This document shows, in pieces, positions 7,540 through 15,580 of a stretch of DNA of 64,000 nucleotides. A program made the translations under genes and the position numbers. The notes beneath the pieces were generated by a model. That model was not told the DNA's origin. It saw only the letters and a program-made list of their open reading frames with translations, and searched no databases. Position 1 is the first letter of the stretch, and every line of letters begins with the position of its first letter. The stretch comes from an uncultured Dehalococcoidia bacterium. Lineage in GTDB: Bacteria; Chloroflexota; Dehalococcoidia; Lucifugimonadales; JAAXIE01. Where the stretch lies: positions 744,001-808,000 of the forward strand of contig OX638353.1 of the NCBI GenBank assembly GCA_951813255.1, read 5' to 3'.

Positions 7540-8724
7540 CTAGGTGATGACGTTGGAGTTGCGGAGTTCTTTGACCTGGTCTTCGCTGAGGTTGACTAGG
7601 TCGGTGAGGATGTCGTCGTTGTGTTCGCCCACGGTGGGGGTGGTGCCTATGACGGCGGGGGTGCGGCTAAAGTGCCAGAAGTCACCGGAGACCACGACCT
7701 TGCCTGCTATGGGGTCGTCGACTTCTACGAGGGCGCGGCGTTCCCAAGGGTGAGGGTCCTCGGCGGCTTGGGCGATGGTGTTGACGGGAGCGATCACCAC
7801 ATCGTTTAGGGTGAAGTGCTCTAGGGCTTCCTTCTGAGTCATGTCAGCTAGGAGAGTCTTGACTGCCTCGTGGACCTCGGCGCGGTTCTTGAAGCGCTCG
7901 TTGCGCTCGGTGAAGCGGGGGTCGTTGGCCCATTCGGGCTTGTCGAGGGCGGCGCAGACGCGGTGCCAGTGGTGGTCGTCGCCGGCGGCGATGAGGACCC
8001 AGCCGTCCTTGCAGGGGTATTCGCCACCGGGCACGCCGCCGGATGAGCCACGGTTGGGCTCGACGCCACTGCCGACGTAGGCGGTGACGGGTATCTCGGT
8101 GTAGCTGTAGCCGGTGTCGGCGAGGCAGACGTCGATGGACTGGCCTTCGCCGGAGATGTCACGCTCGTGGAGGGCGGCGAGGGTGCCGATGGCGGCGTGG
8201 AGGGCGGTGGTGCGGTCGATGATGGGGACGCCGGCCTTGATGGGAGGCATGCCGTCCTCGCCGGTGACCATCATGATGCCGGACATGGCTTGGCCGATGG
8301 GATCATAGCCAATCTTGTCTCGGTAGGGGCCGAACTGGCCGTAGGCGGAGACGTTGACCATGACGATGCGGGGGTTCAACTCCTTGAGGACGTCGTAGCC
8401 GAAGCCCATCTTCTCGATGGTGCCAGGGCGGAAGTTCTGGACGAGGACGTCGGAGACCTTGACCAGTTCGCGGAGGATTTCTTTGGCCTCGTCACGGCGG
8501 AGGTCGATGGCGAGGCTCTTCTTGCCGCTGTTGTACTGGGGCCAGTAGGCGCTCTGGCCGTTGGAGTAGGGGCCGTGGTAGCGAGTTTCCTCGCCCTCGA
8601 GGCGCTCGACCTTGATTACCTCAGCGCCCAAACGGGCGAGCACCTGGGCACAGCGGGGTCCCGCCTGATGGCGTCCCAAGTCCAGAACTCGAATGCCTTC
8701 CAGTGGAGCCTTGACTGACGCCAT
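7540..8724 (-). CDS. CaiB/BaiF family (class III) CoA-transferase
   Basis: A 394-residue class III CoA-transferase: LEGIRVLDLGRHQAGPRCAQ at the N-terminus, NSGKKSLAIDLRRDEA, VLVQNFRPGTIEKMGFGYD, and the predicted aspartyl-CoA residue D170 in AGVPIIDRTTALHAAIG. It faces the asparaginase gene tail to tail with only 9 bp between stop codons. The ATG at 8722-8724 is preceded by TAGGAGG. It is a paralogue of the proteins at 5.3 and 19.5 kb but clearly diverged, so a different acid pair is likely. Confidence 0.88.
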   Translation of the reverse strand: MASVKAPLEGIRVLDLGRHQAGPRCAQVLARLGAEVIKVERLEGEETRYHGPYSNGQSAYWPQYNSGKKSLAIDLRRDEAKEILRELVKVSDVLVQNFRPGTIEKMGFGYDVLKELNPRIVMVNVSAYGQFGPYRDKIGYDPIGQAMSGIMMVTGEDGMPPIKAGVPIIDRTTALHAAIGTLAALHERDISGEGQSIDVCLADTGYSYTEIPVTAYVGSGVEPNRGSSGGVPGGEYPCKDGWVLIAAGDDHHWHRVCAALDKPEWANDPRFTERNERFKNRAEVHEAVKTLLADMTQKEALEHFTLNDVVIAPVNTIAQAAEDPHPWERRALVEVDDPIAGKVVVSGDFWHFSRTPAVIGTTPTVGEHNDDILTDLVNLSEDQVKELRNSNVIT

Positions 8725-8836
8725 GGCGGTCGCCTCCTAGCTTCAAGCTGAATCTGGCCTGCCGGGCCAAAACTTGAGGGCAATTGTACGACCGACGCCC
8801 ATGCATGACAACCTGAAGATGCCCGACTGAGGGGGG

Positions 8837-9277
8837 TCACTGGGCTGGCGCGGCAGCGAGGGCGCGCTGGGTGGAGCGGAAGGGCGGGCTGAAGCAGAGC
8901 ATGGGTGAGCTGGGTGGGATGGCGCGGTTGTGTTCCTCGGCGGGCGGGTCCCACAGGAGGACGGCATCGATGATCTTCCGGGCTTTGAGTCCGGGAATCA
9001 GGGTGGTGAGGATGGCGCTGGGCTGAGGGCAGGTGTTGTTCTCCTGATGCCTCCTGAGGCGTGGGAGGAGGTAGGAGAAGGTGGTGAGGCTGAAGCCAGC
9101 GGCGGCCAGCTTCCTGATGAAGTCGGGGGTCTCGGGCAGGGGTTCATTCCTGTCTTGGGCGATGGCCCACTGGTCGCAGAACTGGGTGGCGTAGGGACGG
9201 AGGCGTATGACGGTGAGGGGCAGGCCGAAGCGGCGCTGGAGGGCGTGGATGCGGTTGCGAATCTGGGACAGTGTCAT
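8837..9277 (-). CDS. Hypothetical protein, 146 aa, third gene of an accessory cluster
   Basis: The protein starts MTLSQIRNRIHALQRRFGLP and is mostly helical with several basic patches, ending in a proline/alanine-rich tail. I do not recognise a family. The start was set at 9275-9277 because AGGAG lies 9 nt upstream; the longer frame lacks a ribosome-binding site. It follows two HTH-type genes on the same strand and may be a cargo or partner protein of that cassette. Confidence 0.5.
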   Translation of the reverse strand: MTLSQIRNRIHALQRRFGLPLTVIRLRPYATQFCDQWAIAQDRNEPLPETPDFIRKLAAAGFSLTTFSYLLPRLRRHQENNTCPQPSAILTTLIPGLKARKIIDAVLLWDPPAEEHNRAIPPSSPMLCFSPPFRSTQRALAAAPAQ

Positions 9278-9382
9278 GGCTTCAACTCCTATTTCGTTTT
9301 GATGGTGCGTGTTTGATTTGATGGCGGGTCTTCTCCTCACCCTCACCCTGACCTCTCCCCGAGGTGGCGAGGGGGGTTATCG

Positions 9383-9931
9383 TCAGGCCAGCTTGGGTGG
9401 ATTGGCGTCGCTGTAGGACTGGACTGACTGCTCGAGTTGGTTGAGGGAGGCCTTGAGTTCCTGGACTTCGGCGAGTTGTGTGGCGAAGGCGACGGCATAA
9501 CGGGCGGCGCGGAGGCGGAGGGATGGGTCGGGGCTCTCCATGACCTCGGCGAAAACGGTGAGACAGCGAGGGAGGAGGGCTTGGGCCTGCTGGCGGGCGA
9601 GTTCGGCGGACTCCCGGCGGAAGTTGGCGAGTTCCTGGCGGAATTCGGGCTCATGGAGCCAGCGGCGGAGGGTGGACTCTCCGACCCCGGAATCACGGGC
9701 GGCTTGGACGATGGTGGAAGCCATGGCGATGGTGGGCAGGGCAGTCTGCTGGCGGAAGGTGAGGGTGGAAATCTGGAAATCCCGGTCATTTCCGCTCATT
9801 TCCGCCCATTCGGGACTATCGAGGTCTTCCCTATCGGGCATGGCGAGAGAGACGTGGGCAGGGTTGGGGCCGGGGGCGTCGACTGGCTTGAGGGCTTGGG
9901 AGCGGGCTTTGCGGTTGCCTTTTTGTGACAT
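9383..9931 (-). CDS. Small-terminase/phBC6A51-like helix-turn-helix protein
   Basis: A 182-residue protein. A basic N-terminus (MSQKGNRKARSQALKP) and a disordered stretch precede a predicted HTH at about 75-100 (IVQAARDSGVGESTLRRWL), then FRQELANFRRESAELARQQA and a long C-terminal helix ending in a Q/S-rich tail. HTH followed by a long helical region is typical of phage small-terminase or phBC6A51-type proteins. GAGGA lies 8 nt upstream of the ATG at 9929-9931. No other phage genes are nearby. Confidence 0.6.
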   Translation of the reverse strand: MSQKGNRKARSQALKPVDAPGPNPAHVSLAMPDREDLDSPEWAEMSGNDRDFQISTLTFRQQTALPTIAMASTIVQAARDSGVGESTLRRWLHEPEFRQELANFRRESAELARQQAQALLPRCLTVFAEVMESPDPSLRLRAARYAVAFATQLAEVQELKASLNQLEQSVQSYSDANPPKLA

Positions 9932-9995
9932 CGATGCATTCCTCGCTTTTTGGTCTGACAAGGTCCGGGTGTGGGTTGTCGAGGGAGACCCCCGC

Positions 9996-10778
9996 CTAAA
10001 TTTCCCCCTGAGGGGCAAGGGACTCGTGCGGCGGGGGTGGCTCCTGGGTCGGGACTGACTCTGTTAGCTGGTCTGACTCCGCTGACTGGGCTGACACGTC
10101 GGGCAAGACTGAGTCTTGGGGCGGGTCCATGTCCTCCCATTTGTCGTCCACCTCCCATCGGCGGATCTTTTCAAAGATCTCGACTAGGCTGAAGGTCCTG
10201 TCGGGGTCCTGGGTGCCAGAGTTGGCGTTGTTACGGCGGATGCGCTCGTTGTAGATATCGGGCCTATGGGACTTGAGGAGGAAGGAGAGCATGCGGTCGC
10301 TGCCCTTGGCGGCACGCTGGAAGGCGAGCATTTCGAGGGCTTCGACGAACCTGTCGCGGGAGTTGCGCCAAGCTTGGGCGAAATCGTGATCCTTGTCGCG
10401 CCAGTAGTAGGCAGCGCGGGCAGAAACACCGGCGAGTTGAGCAGCCTGCTCGACGGTGAGGCCGAACTGATAGGCGACGAGGAAGGTCTGCTTCTTAGCA
10501 GCCACTTCAGACGGGTCGTAGCTGTTGCGCGTTTTTTCGTAGCTGACTTCTGTGAAATTTGTGAAGTAGTCATCCTCCTCCTCGGGACCGGCGTTTTCGG
10601 GTTGCTGGGGCGGGTTAGGGGACTTGAAGATCCAGCCGCAGCGGCAGTTGTAGAGGCCGATGTCGTGGCTGGCGGTGTCCTTATGGCGGCGGAGTTCACG
10701 GCCGTGGCAGCGGGGGCATGGGCCGGGTGTGGTGGCGTCTGCCGGAGCGGGCTGGGCGCTGGTCTGCTGTGATTCCAT
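9996..10778 (-). CDS. Zinc-ribbon plus helix-turn-helix protein, terminase-small-subunit-like
   Basis: A 260-residue protein. A zinc ribbon at about 21-50 (CPRCHGRELR ... CRCGWIF, C-x2-C and C-x-C) is followed by an acidic linker, a short repeat SYEKTRNSYDP, an HTH (FLVAYQFGLTVEQAAQLAGV) at about 100-130, a helical module (FAQAWRNSRDRFVEALE), and an acidic Q/S/P tail. This is like phage small-terminase or phBC6A51-type proteins. The DNA encoding SYEKTRNSYD contains two TCGTAGCT words 21 nt apart, with an 18-nt match to the intergenic array at 470-487. It is the first gene of the three-gene cluster. Confidence 0.62.
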   Translation of the reverse strand: MESQQTSAQPAPADATTPGPCPRCHGRELRRHKDTASHDIGLYNCRCGWIFKSPNPPQQPENAGPEEEDDYFTNFTEVSYEKTRNSYDPSEVAAKKQTFLVAYQFGLTVEQAAQLAGVSARAAYYWRDKDHDFAQAWRNSRDRFVEALEMLAFQRAAKGSDRMLSFLLKSHRPDIYNERIRRNNANSGTQDPDRTFSLVEIFEKIRRWEVDDKWEDMDPPQDSVLPDVSAQSAESDQLTESVPTQEPPPPHESLAPQGEI

Positions 10779-10837
10779 GGTGTTGCCTCCCTAGAGAATC
10801 TGGGGGAAAAGGCGCACAGGGATGGCCTCTTTGGGGT

Positions 10838-10856
10838 CCCCGGATCGGGTCCGGGG
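10838..10856. repeat. GC-rich inverted repeat
   Basis: CCCCGGA (10838-10844), TCGGG, TCCGGGG (10850-10856) forms a perfect 7-bp hairpin upstream of the zinc-ribbon/HTH gene. It looks like a dispersed REP-type palindrome rather than a terminator, since no T-run follows. Confidence 0.45.
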
Positions 10857-11009
10857 CAGGCAGTCCTCTGCGCGCGCGATGGGGGTAATTTAGAACAGAT
10901 GTGTGGGAATTGTCAAGAGGTAAGTGTCATGGGGGGTTGGCGGGCGGGGCCGTAGGGGAAGATGGGGAGGCTGCGAGGGATCACTTTCGGAAAGGGGATG
11001 AAGTTGCTG

Positions 11010-11405
11010 TCAGAAAATGCGCTCTACCCCGGGACAGGAATCGAAACCGGCATCAAAACTCAAAATGCGATTGGTGCCGGCCTTCCGCATGACTGCTACG
11101 TGGAGGGCGTCACGGGCTGACATTCCGCGCACAGTTTCAACCAAGGTTTTCGCCGTGAGGATGTCCGGGATGTCGAAGGATACGACTCGGTCTATCACGG
11201 AATCGAGAACTCTGAAAGCAGCGTCGACGGCCTCCCAACGCTGAATTGCAGTATAGCGATGAAGGACTTCCTGATAGACCTCTATGCTGGTCAGCAGTTC
11301 CTCTTCCTGCTGGGCCAGTTGTGTAACTAATTCGAGGGCTCGGTCTCTGTTGGGGTGAGGGGCCCCTACCATGTACATCGGGATGTTGGAGTCTATGAAG
11401 ATCAC
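11010..11405 (-). CDS. PIN-domain ribonuclease toxin (VapC-like)
   Basis: A 131-residue PIN-domain protein starting MIFIDSNIPMYMVG. The acidic catalytic residues are D5, E42 (SIEVYQE), D99 (SARDALHVAVM) and D118 (SFDAGFD), as in VapC toxins that cleave tRNA or rRNA. The GTG start (11403-11405) overlaps the stop of the upstream antitoxin gene in a GTGA, the usual coupling in vapBC modules. The cut RNA cannot be told from sequence. Confidence 0.85.
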   Translation of the reverse strand: MIFIDSNIPMYMVGAPHPNRDRALELVTQLAQQEEELLTSIEVYQEVLHRYTAIQRWEAVDAAFRVLDSVIDRVVSFDIPDILTAKTLVETVRGMSARDALHVAVMRKAGTNRILSFDAGFDSCPGVERIF

Positions 11406-11656
11406 AGAAGCTTTCGGCCGACTTCTATCTCGGAGAGGATGTCTTCGATGTCGCCTGATGGGAAGCTGTGCTTGGCGGCTTCGGCGATGGCGTGGAGCTT
11501 GGACTCAACTGTGTGCGACAGCTCGTTCCTTGTCTTCAGGAGGACTTCCCGCGCCCAACCATCAACGGACTGGCCGCACCTGCTGGCAATGGCCTTGAGG
11601 TCTCCGTATTCCTTTTCGCTAAGAGGGACTTGAAGGTGCTTGTCCATACGATTCAT
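11402..11656 (-). CDS. Antitoxin of the VapBC module (ribbon-helix-helix-like)
   Basis: An 84-residue protein. The N-terminal VPLSEKEYGDLKAIASRCG ... SVDGWARE looks like a ribbon-helix-helix DNA-binding fold, and the C-terminal part (HSFPSGDIEDILSEIEVG) is acidic and probably wraps the PIN toxin. It precedes and overlaps the toxin gene by 4 nt. Starts at 11656 (ATG), 11647 (ATG) or 11683 (TTG) are possible; none has a strong ribosome-binding site, and the first ATG was chosen. Confidence 0.7.
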   Translation of the reverse strand: MNRMDKHLQVPLSEKEYGDLKAIASRCGQSVDGWAREVLLKTRNELSHTVESKLHAIAEAAKHSFPSGDIEDILSEIEVGRKLL

Positions 11657-11808
11657 GGTAGAGACTCGGCTTTTGGGAGTCAACGACGGTCTCGACTTGG
11701 GCGACGCAGTTGCGCGGGGTGTGTCAGTGCGAACAACCGATATCCGGCAGTAAGGCAGGGTCGGGTGTGAGGTGAATTGGGTTGGTGGATGGTGGAGGTG
11801 GTCTGTGG

Positions 11809-11828
11809 ATTCCGGCCTGCGCCGGAAT
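11809..11828. repeat. Dispersed palindrome of the ATTCCGGC-type
   Basis: ATTCCGG-CCTGCG-CCGGAAT is a perfect 7-bp stem with a 6-nt loop, flanked by GG and GACGGG. In the reverse direction it reads RHSGAGRNP, the spurious peptide that this common bacterial intergenic repeat produces. It is probably a REP/MITE-like element in the 236-bp spacer between the TA module and the next gene. Confidence 0.65.
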
Positions 11829-11919
11829 GACGGGGAAGGTATGGGGTCTGGAAGGTCTGACTGGTGGAGGGGGTATAAAGCAACTTGGGGTGAAATGGGA
11901 TGCGAGGAGGCGCGTGGTG

Positions 11920-12258
11920 TTACCTTTCTGACTTGTCTATCGAATCGAGGATGCGTCGCTGCTGGTCGGGAGGGAGTTTTTCCTGCTCCAAAGCTCTAAT
12001 GACATCTTGGCGCACTCGCTTCTCCGCGTCCCTCCGGACCTTCTGCAACGCTGGCTTTATAAGTAGCACGCCAATTACCTCCACAAGAATTGTGCCTCCA
12101 ATGGAGGCACCCGTAGCCAGAGTGATTACCGTGGCCCATCTATCAGGATCCCTAGGACTCAATGTGAGGGAGATACCTGCTATCGCAGCGAGGTAGAAGA
12201 GGTAGTAGATAATCCAATAGGGCCTGTCCTCTAGGAACCTGAGAACCTTGTCAGTCAT
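11920..12258 (-). CDS. Small two-helix membrane protein, hypothetical
   Basis: A 112-residue protein with two hydrophobic segments, at about 15-35 (IIYYLFYLAAIAGISLTL) and 43-68 (TVITLATGASIGGTILVEVI), and a highly charged C-terminal helix (KVRRDAEKRVRQDVIRALEQ). It probably sits in the inner membrane with a cytoplasmic coiled tail. The ATG at 12256-12258 follows CGGAGTGT. I recognise no family. Confidence 0.6.
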   Translation of the reverse strand: MTDKVLRFLEDRPYWIIYYLFYLAAIAGISLTLSPRDPDRWATVITLATGASIGGTILVEVIGVLLIKPALQKVRRDAEKRVRQDVIRALEQEKLPPDQQRRILDSIDKSER

Positions 12259-12409
12259 ACACTCCGTGTCGTGGTAGATAGCCTGACAGTGAATACTAGG
12301 CTATGTAGCCACTGTATAGGTTGATGAATTGTCGCGTCAATGACCTCGGGTGTCCTTCGCCCTCTTCGCTGAGGACGGAACGGAAGGGTGAGGGGGCAAG
12401 GTGCGTGTT

Positions 12410-13252
12410 CTAGGGTGGTGGGGGTTGGATGTGGTATATCCAGCCTTCGAGGCGGTGGATGTCTTCGTTGGGTGGGGTGCTGACGGCTTTGGGGTTGGTG
12501 ATGTAGGCGGCGGAGGTTAGGGCGGCTACGACGGCGTCGAGGGCGTCGTGGGTTTCCATGCATTGAGCGGATATTCCATTGGGGTTGGCTATGGGAACGG
12601 GGGTGGCGTGGGTGAGGCCGTCGAGGATGCGGTGGCGGAGTTCGTCGCGACGGCGGCCGTTTTTGTAGGCTTTGTAGGGGAGGCGGAGACCCTTGAGGGT
12701 GGCGCCGGGCATGCATTCGAGGACGGTGAGGCGGGATGGGCCGGGCTGGTCCTGGCAGAGGATGCGGATGTCGGGGGCTTGGAGGTGGTGGAGCATCTGC
12801 ATGCCGCGGAGGGTCATGGGGAGCATGTTGGGGTTGGCCTTGTGGAGGACGGAGAAGGCCTCGCCGTGGGAGAGGTCGCACTCGCGACGGAGTTCGCCGT
12901 GTTCGATTACGAAGTCGTCGCGGAGGGCGATGAAGTGTTCCATGGTCATGTTGGTGACGGCGGCCCAGACGTCGGCCATGTGACGGGGGTTGCCTGCGAG
13001 AACCTTGGCGAAGGGCTGGGGGACGGAGAAGGGGAAGTCGAGGGAGGCCACGGAAGGTTCGGGGCCATGGGCGGCTGAGCGCAGGGCGTCGAGGAGGTCG
13101 GCGCGGGAGAGGGAGCGGATGTCGTTGATGTGGAGGCCGTTGGGGGTGAGGACGCCGGTGGCCATCCAGGTGTTCTTGTCCTGCTTGGCGCCGCTGAAAT
13201 CGACTCCTATGACGGGGCCTTTGATGGGGCCGATGGCGGGACTGGTGGTCAC
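12410..13252 (-). CDS. DUF429 family predicted nuclease
   Basis: A 280-residue protein with the RNase H-like start motif VIGVDFSGAKQDKNTW and a C-terminal THDALDAVVAALTSA block typical of DUF429. The role is not established; the fold suggests metal-dependent nuclease activity. The GTG start at 13250-13252 overlaps the stop of the NmrA-like gene by 4 nt (GTGA), so both are co-translated. Although it is encoded on the minus strand, the plus strand here is G-rich, as in the plus-strand genes just downstream. Confidence 0.75.
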   Translation of the reverse strand: MTTSPAIGPIKGPVIGVDFSGAKQDKNTWMATGVLTPNGLHINDIRSLSRADLLDALRSAAHGPEPSVASLDFPFSVPQPFAKVLAGNPRHMADVWAAVTNMTMEHFIALRDDFVIEHGELRRECDLSHGEAFSVLHKANPNMLPMTLRGMQMLHHLQAPDIRILCQDQPGPSRLTVLECMPGATLKGLRLPYKAYKNGRRRDELRHRILDGLTHATPVPIANPNGISAQCMETHDALDAVVAALTSAAYITNPKAVSTPPNEDIHRLEGWIYHIQPPPP

Positions 13253-14163
13253 CGGTAGTGCCTGGCCATTTCGCTGGCGTAGTGGCGGCCTAGGTGGGAG
13301 GCGTGGTCGTCGAGCCAGTCGGAGAAGCGGATGCGACCGGGGGCGGGTGCGGTTGAGTTAGAGACCAAGAGGTTGGCGGAGAGGCCGGCGATTTCGTCGC
13401 GGCTGAGGACTACGTCGCGGACGAGGAGTCCGAGGGCGCTGCCTGCCAGCAGCACGAGAGATGGCGGGACGTGCAAGAGGCGGGCTTTGGTGTGGGTCTT
13501 GTCGCGGACCAGTTTCACCATTTCGTCGTAGGTGAAGACATCGGGGCCGACGGAGTCCAGTTCGAGGTTGTCGTTGCCTTCGCTGGCGTCGACGGCGAGA
13601 GTTGCTAGGTCTTCCACGCAGATGGGTTGTACCTGGTACTGGCCTGTGCCGGGGATGGGGAAGATGGGGAAGCGTCGGAGCATCCAGGCGATGTTGTTGA
13701 GGAGAATGTCCTCTTTGCCGAAGACTAGGGTGGGGCGGAGGATGGCGTGGGAGAGGCCTGACTCGCGCAGGGCGTTCTCCACGAGGGCCTTGCAGCGGAA
13801 GTAGGAGAGGTGGGAGTTGGGGTCGGCGTTGGTGATGCTGATGTGGACGATGCGCCGGACGCCCGCTGCCTTGGCGGCGGTGAAGAGGGTGTGGAGGTTG
13901 GCGGCGGCGCGGTCGTGGGTGAGGTTGCGATGGGAGACGCGGACCCAGTAGGTGTTGAAGAGGGTGTGGGTGCCTTCGAGGCTGTGGGCGAGGGCGGCGG
14001 GGTCGTCGAAGTTGAAGGGGAGGGCTTGGACGCCGGGGCCGAAGGGGTTGGGGCGGTCGGGGTGGCCGGTGAGGGTGCGTACGTGGTCGCCTCGCTCTAG
14101 GAGGAGGCGGGTGATGTAGCGGCCGGTGTAGCCTGTGGCGCCGGTGACGGTGTGGGTTGGCAT
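13249..14163 (-). CDS. NmrA-like / atypical SDR NAD(P)-binding protein
   Basis: A 304-residue protein with the N-terminal dinucleotide motif TGATGYTGRYITRLLLERG (GxxGxxG), VHISITNADPNSHLSYFRCK and RPTLVFGKEDILLNNIAWM, which place it with NmrA/complex-I-NDUFA9-like atypical short-chain dehydrogenases. These act as redox sensors, quinone reductases or lipid-modifying enzymes. The start is the ATG at 14161-14163. The frame stays open to 15441 antisense to the acyl-CoA dehydrogenase, but that extension has no family similarity and is rejected. It is divergent from the dehydrogenase gene. Confidence 0.75.
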   Translation of the reverse strand: MPTHTVTGATGYTGRYITRLLLERGDHVRTLTGHPDRPNPFGPGVQALPFNFDDPAALAHSLEGTHTLFNTYWVRVSHRNLTHDRAAANLHTLFTAAKAAGVRRIVHISITNADPNSHLSYFRCKALVENALRESGLSHAILRPTLVFGKEDILLNNIAWMLRRFPIFPIPGTGQYQVQPICVEDLATLAVDASEGNDNLELDSVGPDVFTYDEMVKLVRDKTHTKARLLHVPPSLVLLAGSALGLLVRDVVLSRDEIAGLSANLLVSNSTAPAPGRIRFSDWLDDHASHLGRHYASEMARHYR

Positions 14164-14203
14164 GGGGCCATTATCACACGGCACCGCGAGCGCCTGTCTT
14201 CGG

Positions 14204-14233
14204 TTGTCGCAGTATTGGGCAGACGGGTACAAT
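14204..14233 (+). promoter_or_regulatory. Sigma70-like promoter for the acyl-CoA dehydrogenase pair
   Basis: TTGTCG (14204-14209), an 18-bp spacer, then TACAAT (14228-14233), 68 bp upstream of the ATG at 14302 and in the divergent spacer. Pattern match only. Confidence 0.45.
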
Positions 14234-14301
14234 GCGCGGCGTCGTACCAGTCGCATGGTTAACGTGCGATTCGGGGACGCGGCTGCCAACAGGGAGGGCG
14301 T

Positions 14302-15534
14302 ATGGAGTTCGAACCTCAATATACGGAAGAGCAGGAGCGGTTCCGGGGAGAATTCGCTCGATGGCTGGACGAGAACATGCCTGCGGGTATGGAGGAGCCA
14401 GCCGAGCCTGCGGACCTGACCCTGGAGCAGTACCGGAAGCAGCGGGAGCTTGGGCGCAAGCTGGGTGAGAGGGGTTGGCTGTGGCCCACGGCGCCGCAGG
14501 AGTATGGTGGCGGGGGGCTGGATGTGGACAATGCCATCATCATCGAAGAGGAGATGGATGCCCGCGGGGCGTACCTGCCTCCCTACTATGATTCGGGGGG
14601 GCGGCTCGGGGGGAATACGGTCTTGGTGTGGGGTAGCGAGGAGCAGAAGCTGCGTTTGCTGCCGCCGATCTTCCGGGGCGAGGTGCGCACCTGGCAGTTG
14701 TTGTCGGAGCCTGAGGCGGGGTCGGACTTGGCGGGGGTGAGGACGCAGGCGGTCAGGGACGGGGATGAGTATGTTATTACAGGGCAGAAGATATACATCG
14801 GGAGCCACCATGGGGCGGAACAGCTCTGGACGATCGTGTGTACCGACCCGAACGGGGACAGGCACCAGAACCTGAGCTGGTTCATGATTCCGTCGGACCT
14901 GCCGGGGATCTCGTGGTCGCCGATGGAGTTGCTGAGTTCCGGTGGCGAGGGCGGGGCGAGTTCGGGTGTGAAGAATACGGTGTACTTCGAGGATGTGCGG
15001 GTGCCGGCGGAGAACCGGATTGGGGAGGAGAACGAGGGTTGGAAGGTGGCGAGCACCCACTTGGAGCTGGAGCACGGGACGGGTGGGCGGATCGCGCGGA
15101 ACCGGATCGTGGACCGGCTGATTGCGCACTGCAAGGAGACGCACCGGGACGGGGCACCGCTGACGGAGGACCCGGATGTGCGGGAGCGCTTGATTGATGT
15201 GTACATCGACGCTGAGATTGGGAGGCTGTTCGGGCTGCGGAACTATTGGCTGAGGCACAGCAAGCGTCCGATCTCGTATGAGGGGCCGCAGTTGTCGCAC
15301 CACCGGAAGATGTCGGGGTTGCGTATGGGGAAGTGGATCAACGACATTCTGGGGTCTTACGCCCTGACTAACGATGAGACTTGGGGGCCGTCGGAGGGGC
15401 ACATCGAGTCGCACCAACGGGGGAGTATTGTTGCGGTGCATCCGGGGGCCACTGCGGATATTCAGAAGGTAATCATGTCGCGCCGGATTGGGATTGGGCG
15501 GCCTGAGCGGGAGAGGGCTGGAGCGCTGGCGTAA
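14302..15534 (+). CDS. Acyl-CoA dehydrogenase, large partner
   Basis: A 410-residue FAD-dependent acyl-CoA dehydrogenase. It shows the N-terminal helical domain (YTEEQERFRGEFARWLDE), the FAD/substrate beta-domain signature (TWQLLSEPEAGSDLAGVRT) and VKNTVYFEDVRVPAENRIGE, then the C-terminal helical bundle. It introduces an alpha-beta double bond in an acyl-CoA, passing electrons to ETF. The second dehydrogenase lies 46 bp downstream, suggesting an alpha2-beta2 heterotetramer as known for steroid side-chain dehydrogenases of actinobacteria. Codons are strongly G-ending. Confidence 0.88.
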   Translation: MEFEPQYTEEQERFRGEFARWLDENMPAGMEEPAEPADLTLEQYRKQRELGRKLGERGWLWPTAPQEYGGGGLDVDNAIIIEEEMDARGAYLPPYYDSGGRLGGNTVLVWGSEEQKLRLLPPIFRGEVRTWQLLSEPEAGSDLAGVRTQAVRDGDEYVITGQKIYIGSHHGAEQLWTIVCTDPNGDRHQNLSWFMIPSDLPGISWSPMELLSSGGEGGASSGVKNTVYFEDVRVPAENRIGEENEGWKVASTHLELEHGTGGRIARNRIVDRLIAHCKETHRDGAPLTEDPDVRERLIDVYIDAEIGRLFGLRNYWLRHSKRPISYEGPQLSHHRKMSGLRMGKWINDILGSYALTNDETWGPSEGHIESHQRGSIVAVHPGATADIQKVIMSRRIGIGRPERERAGALA

Positions 15535-15580
15535 GGATGCGCTCCCACTTGAAGGTTTTTCAAACTAGCAGGAGTCCCAT

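Noticed and set aside
11680..11883. Minus-strand frame containing RHSGAGRNP
   Set aside because: A classic false gene produced by the ATTCCGGC-type intergenic palindrome.
14164..15441. Long antisense extension of the NmrA-like frame
   Set aside because: R/P/L-rich shadow of the acyl-CoA dehydrogenase; no family similarity and the real start at 14163 is clear.
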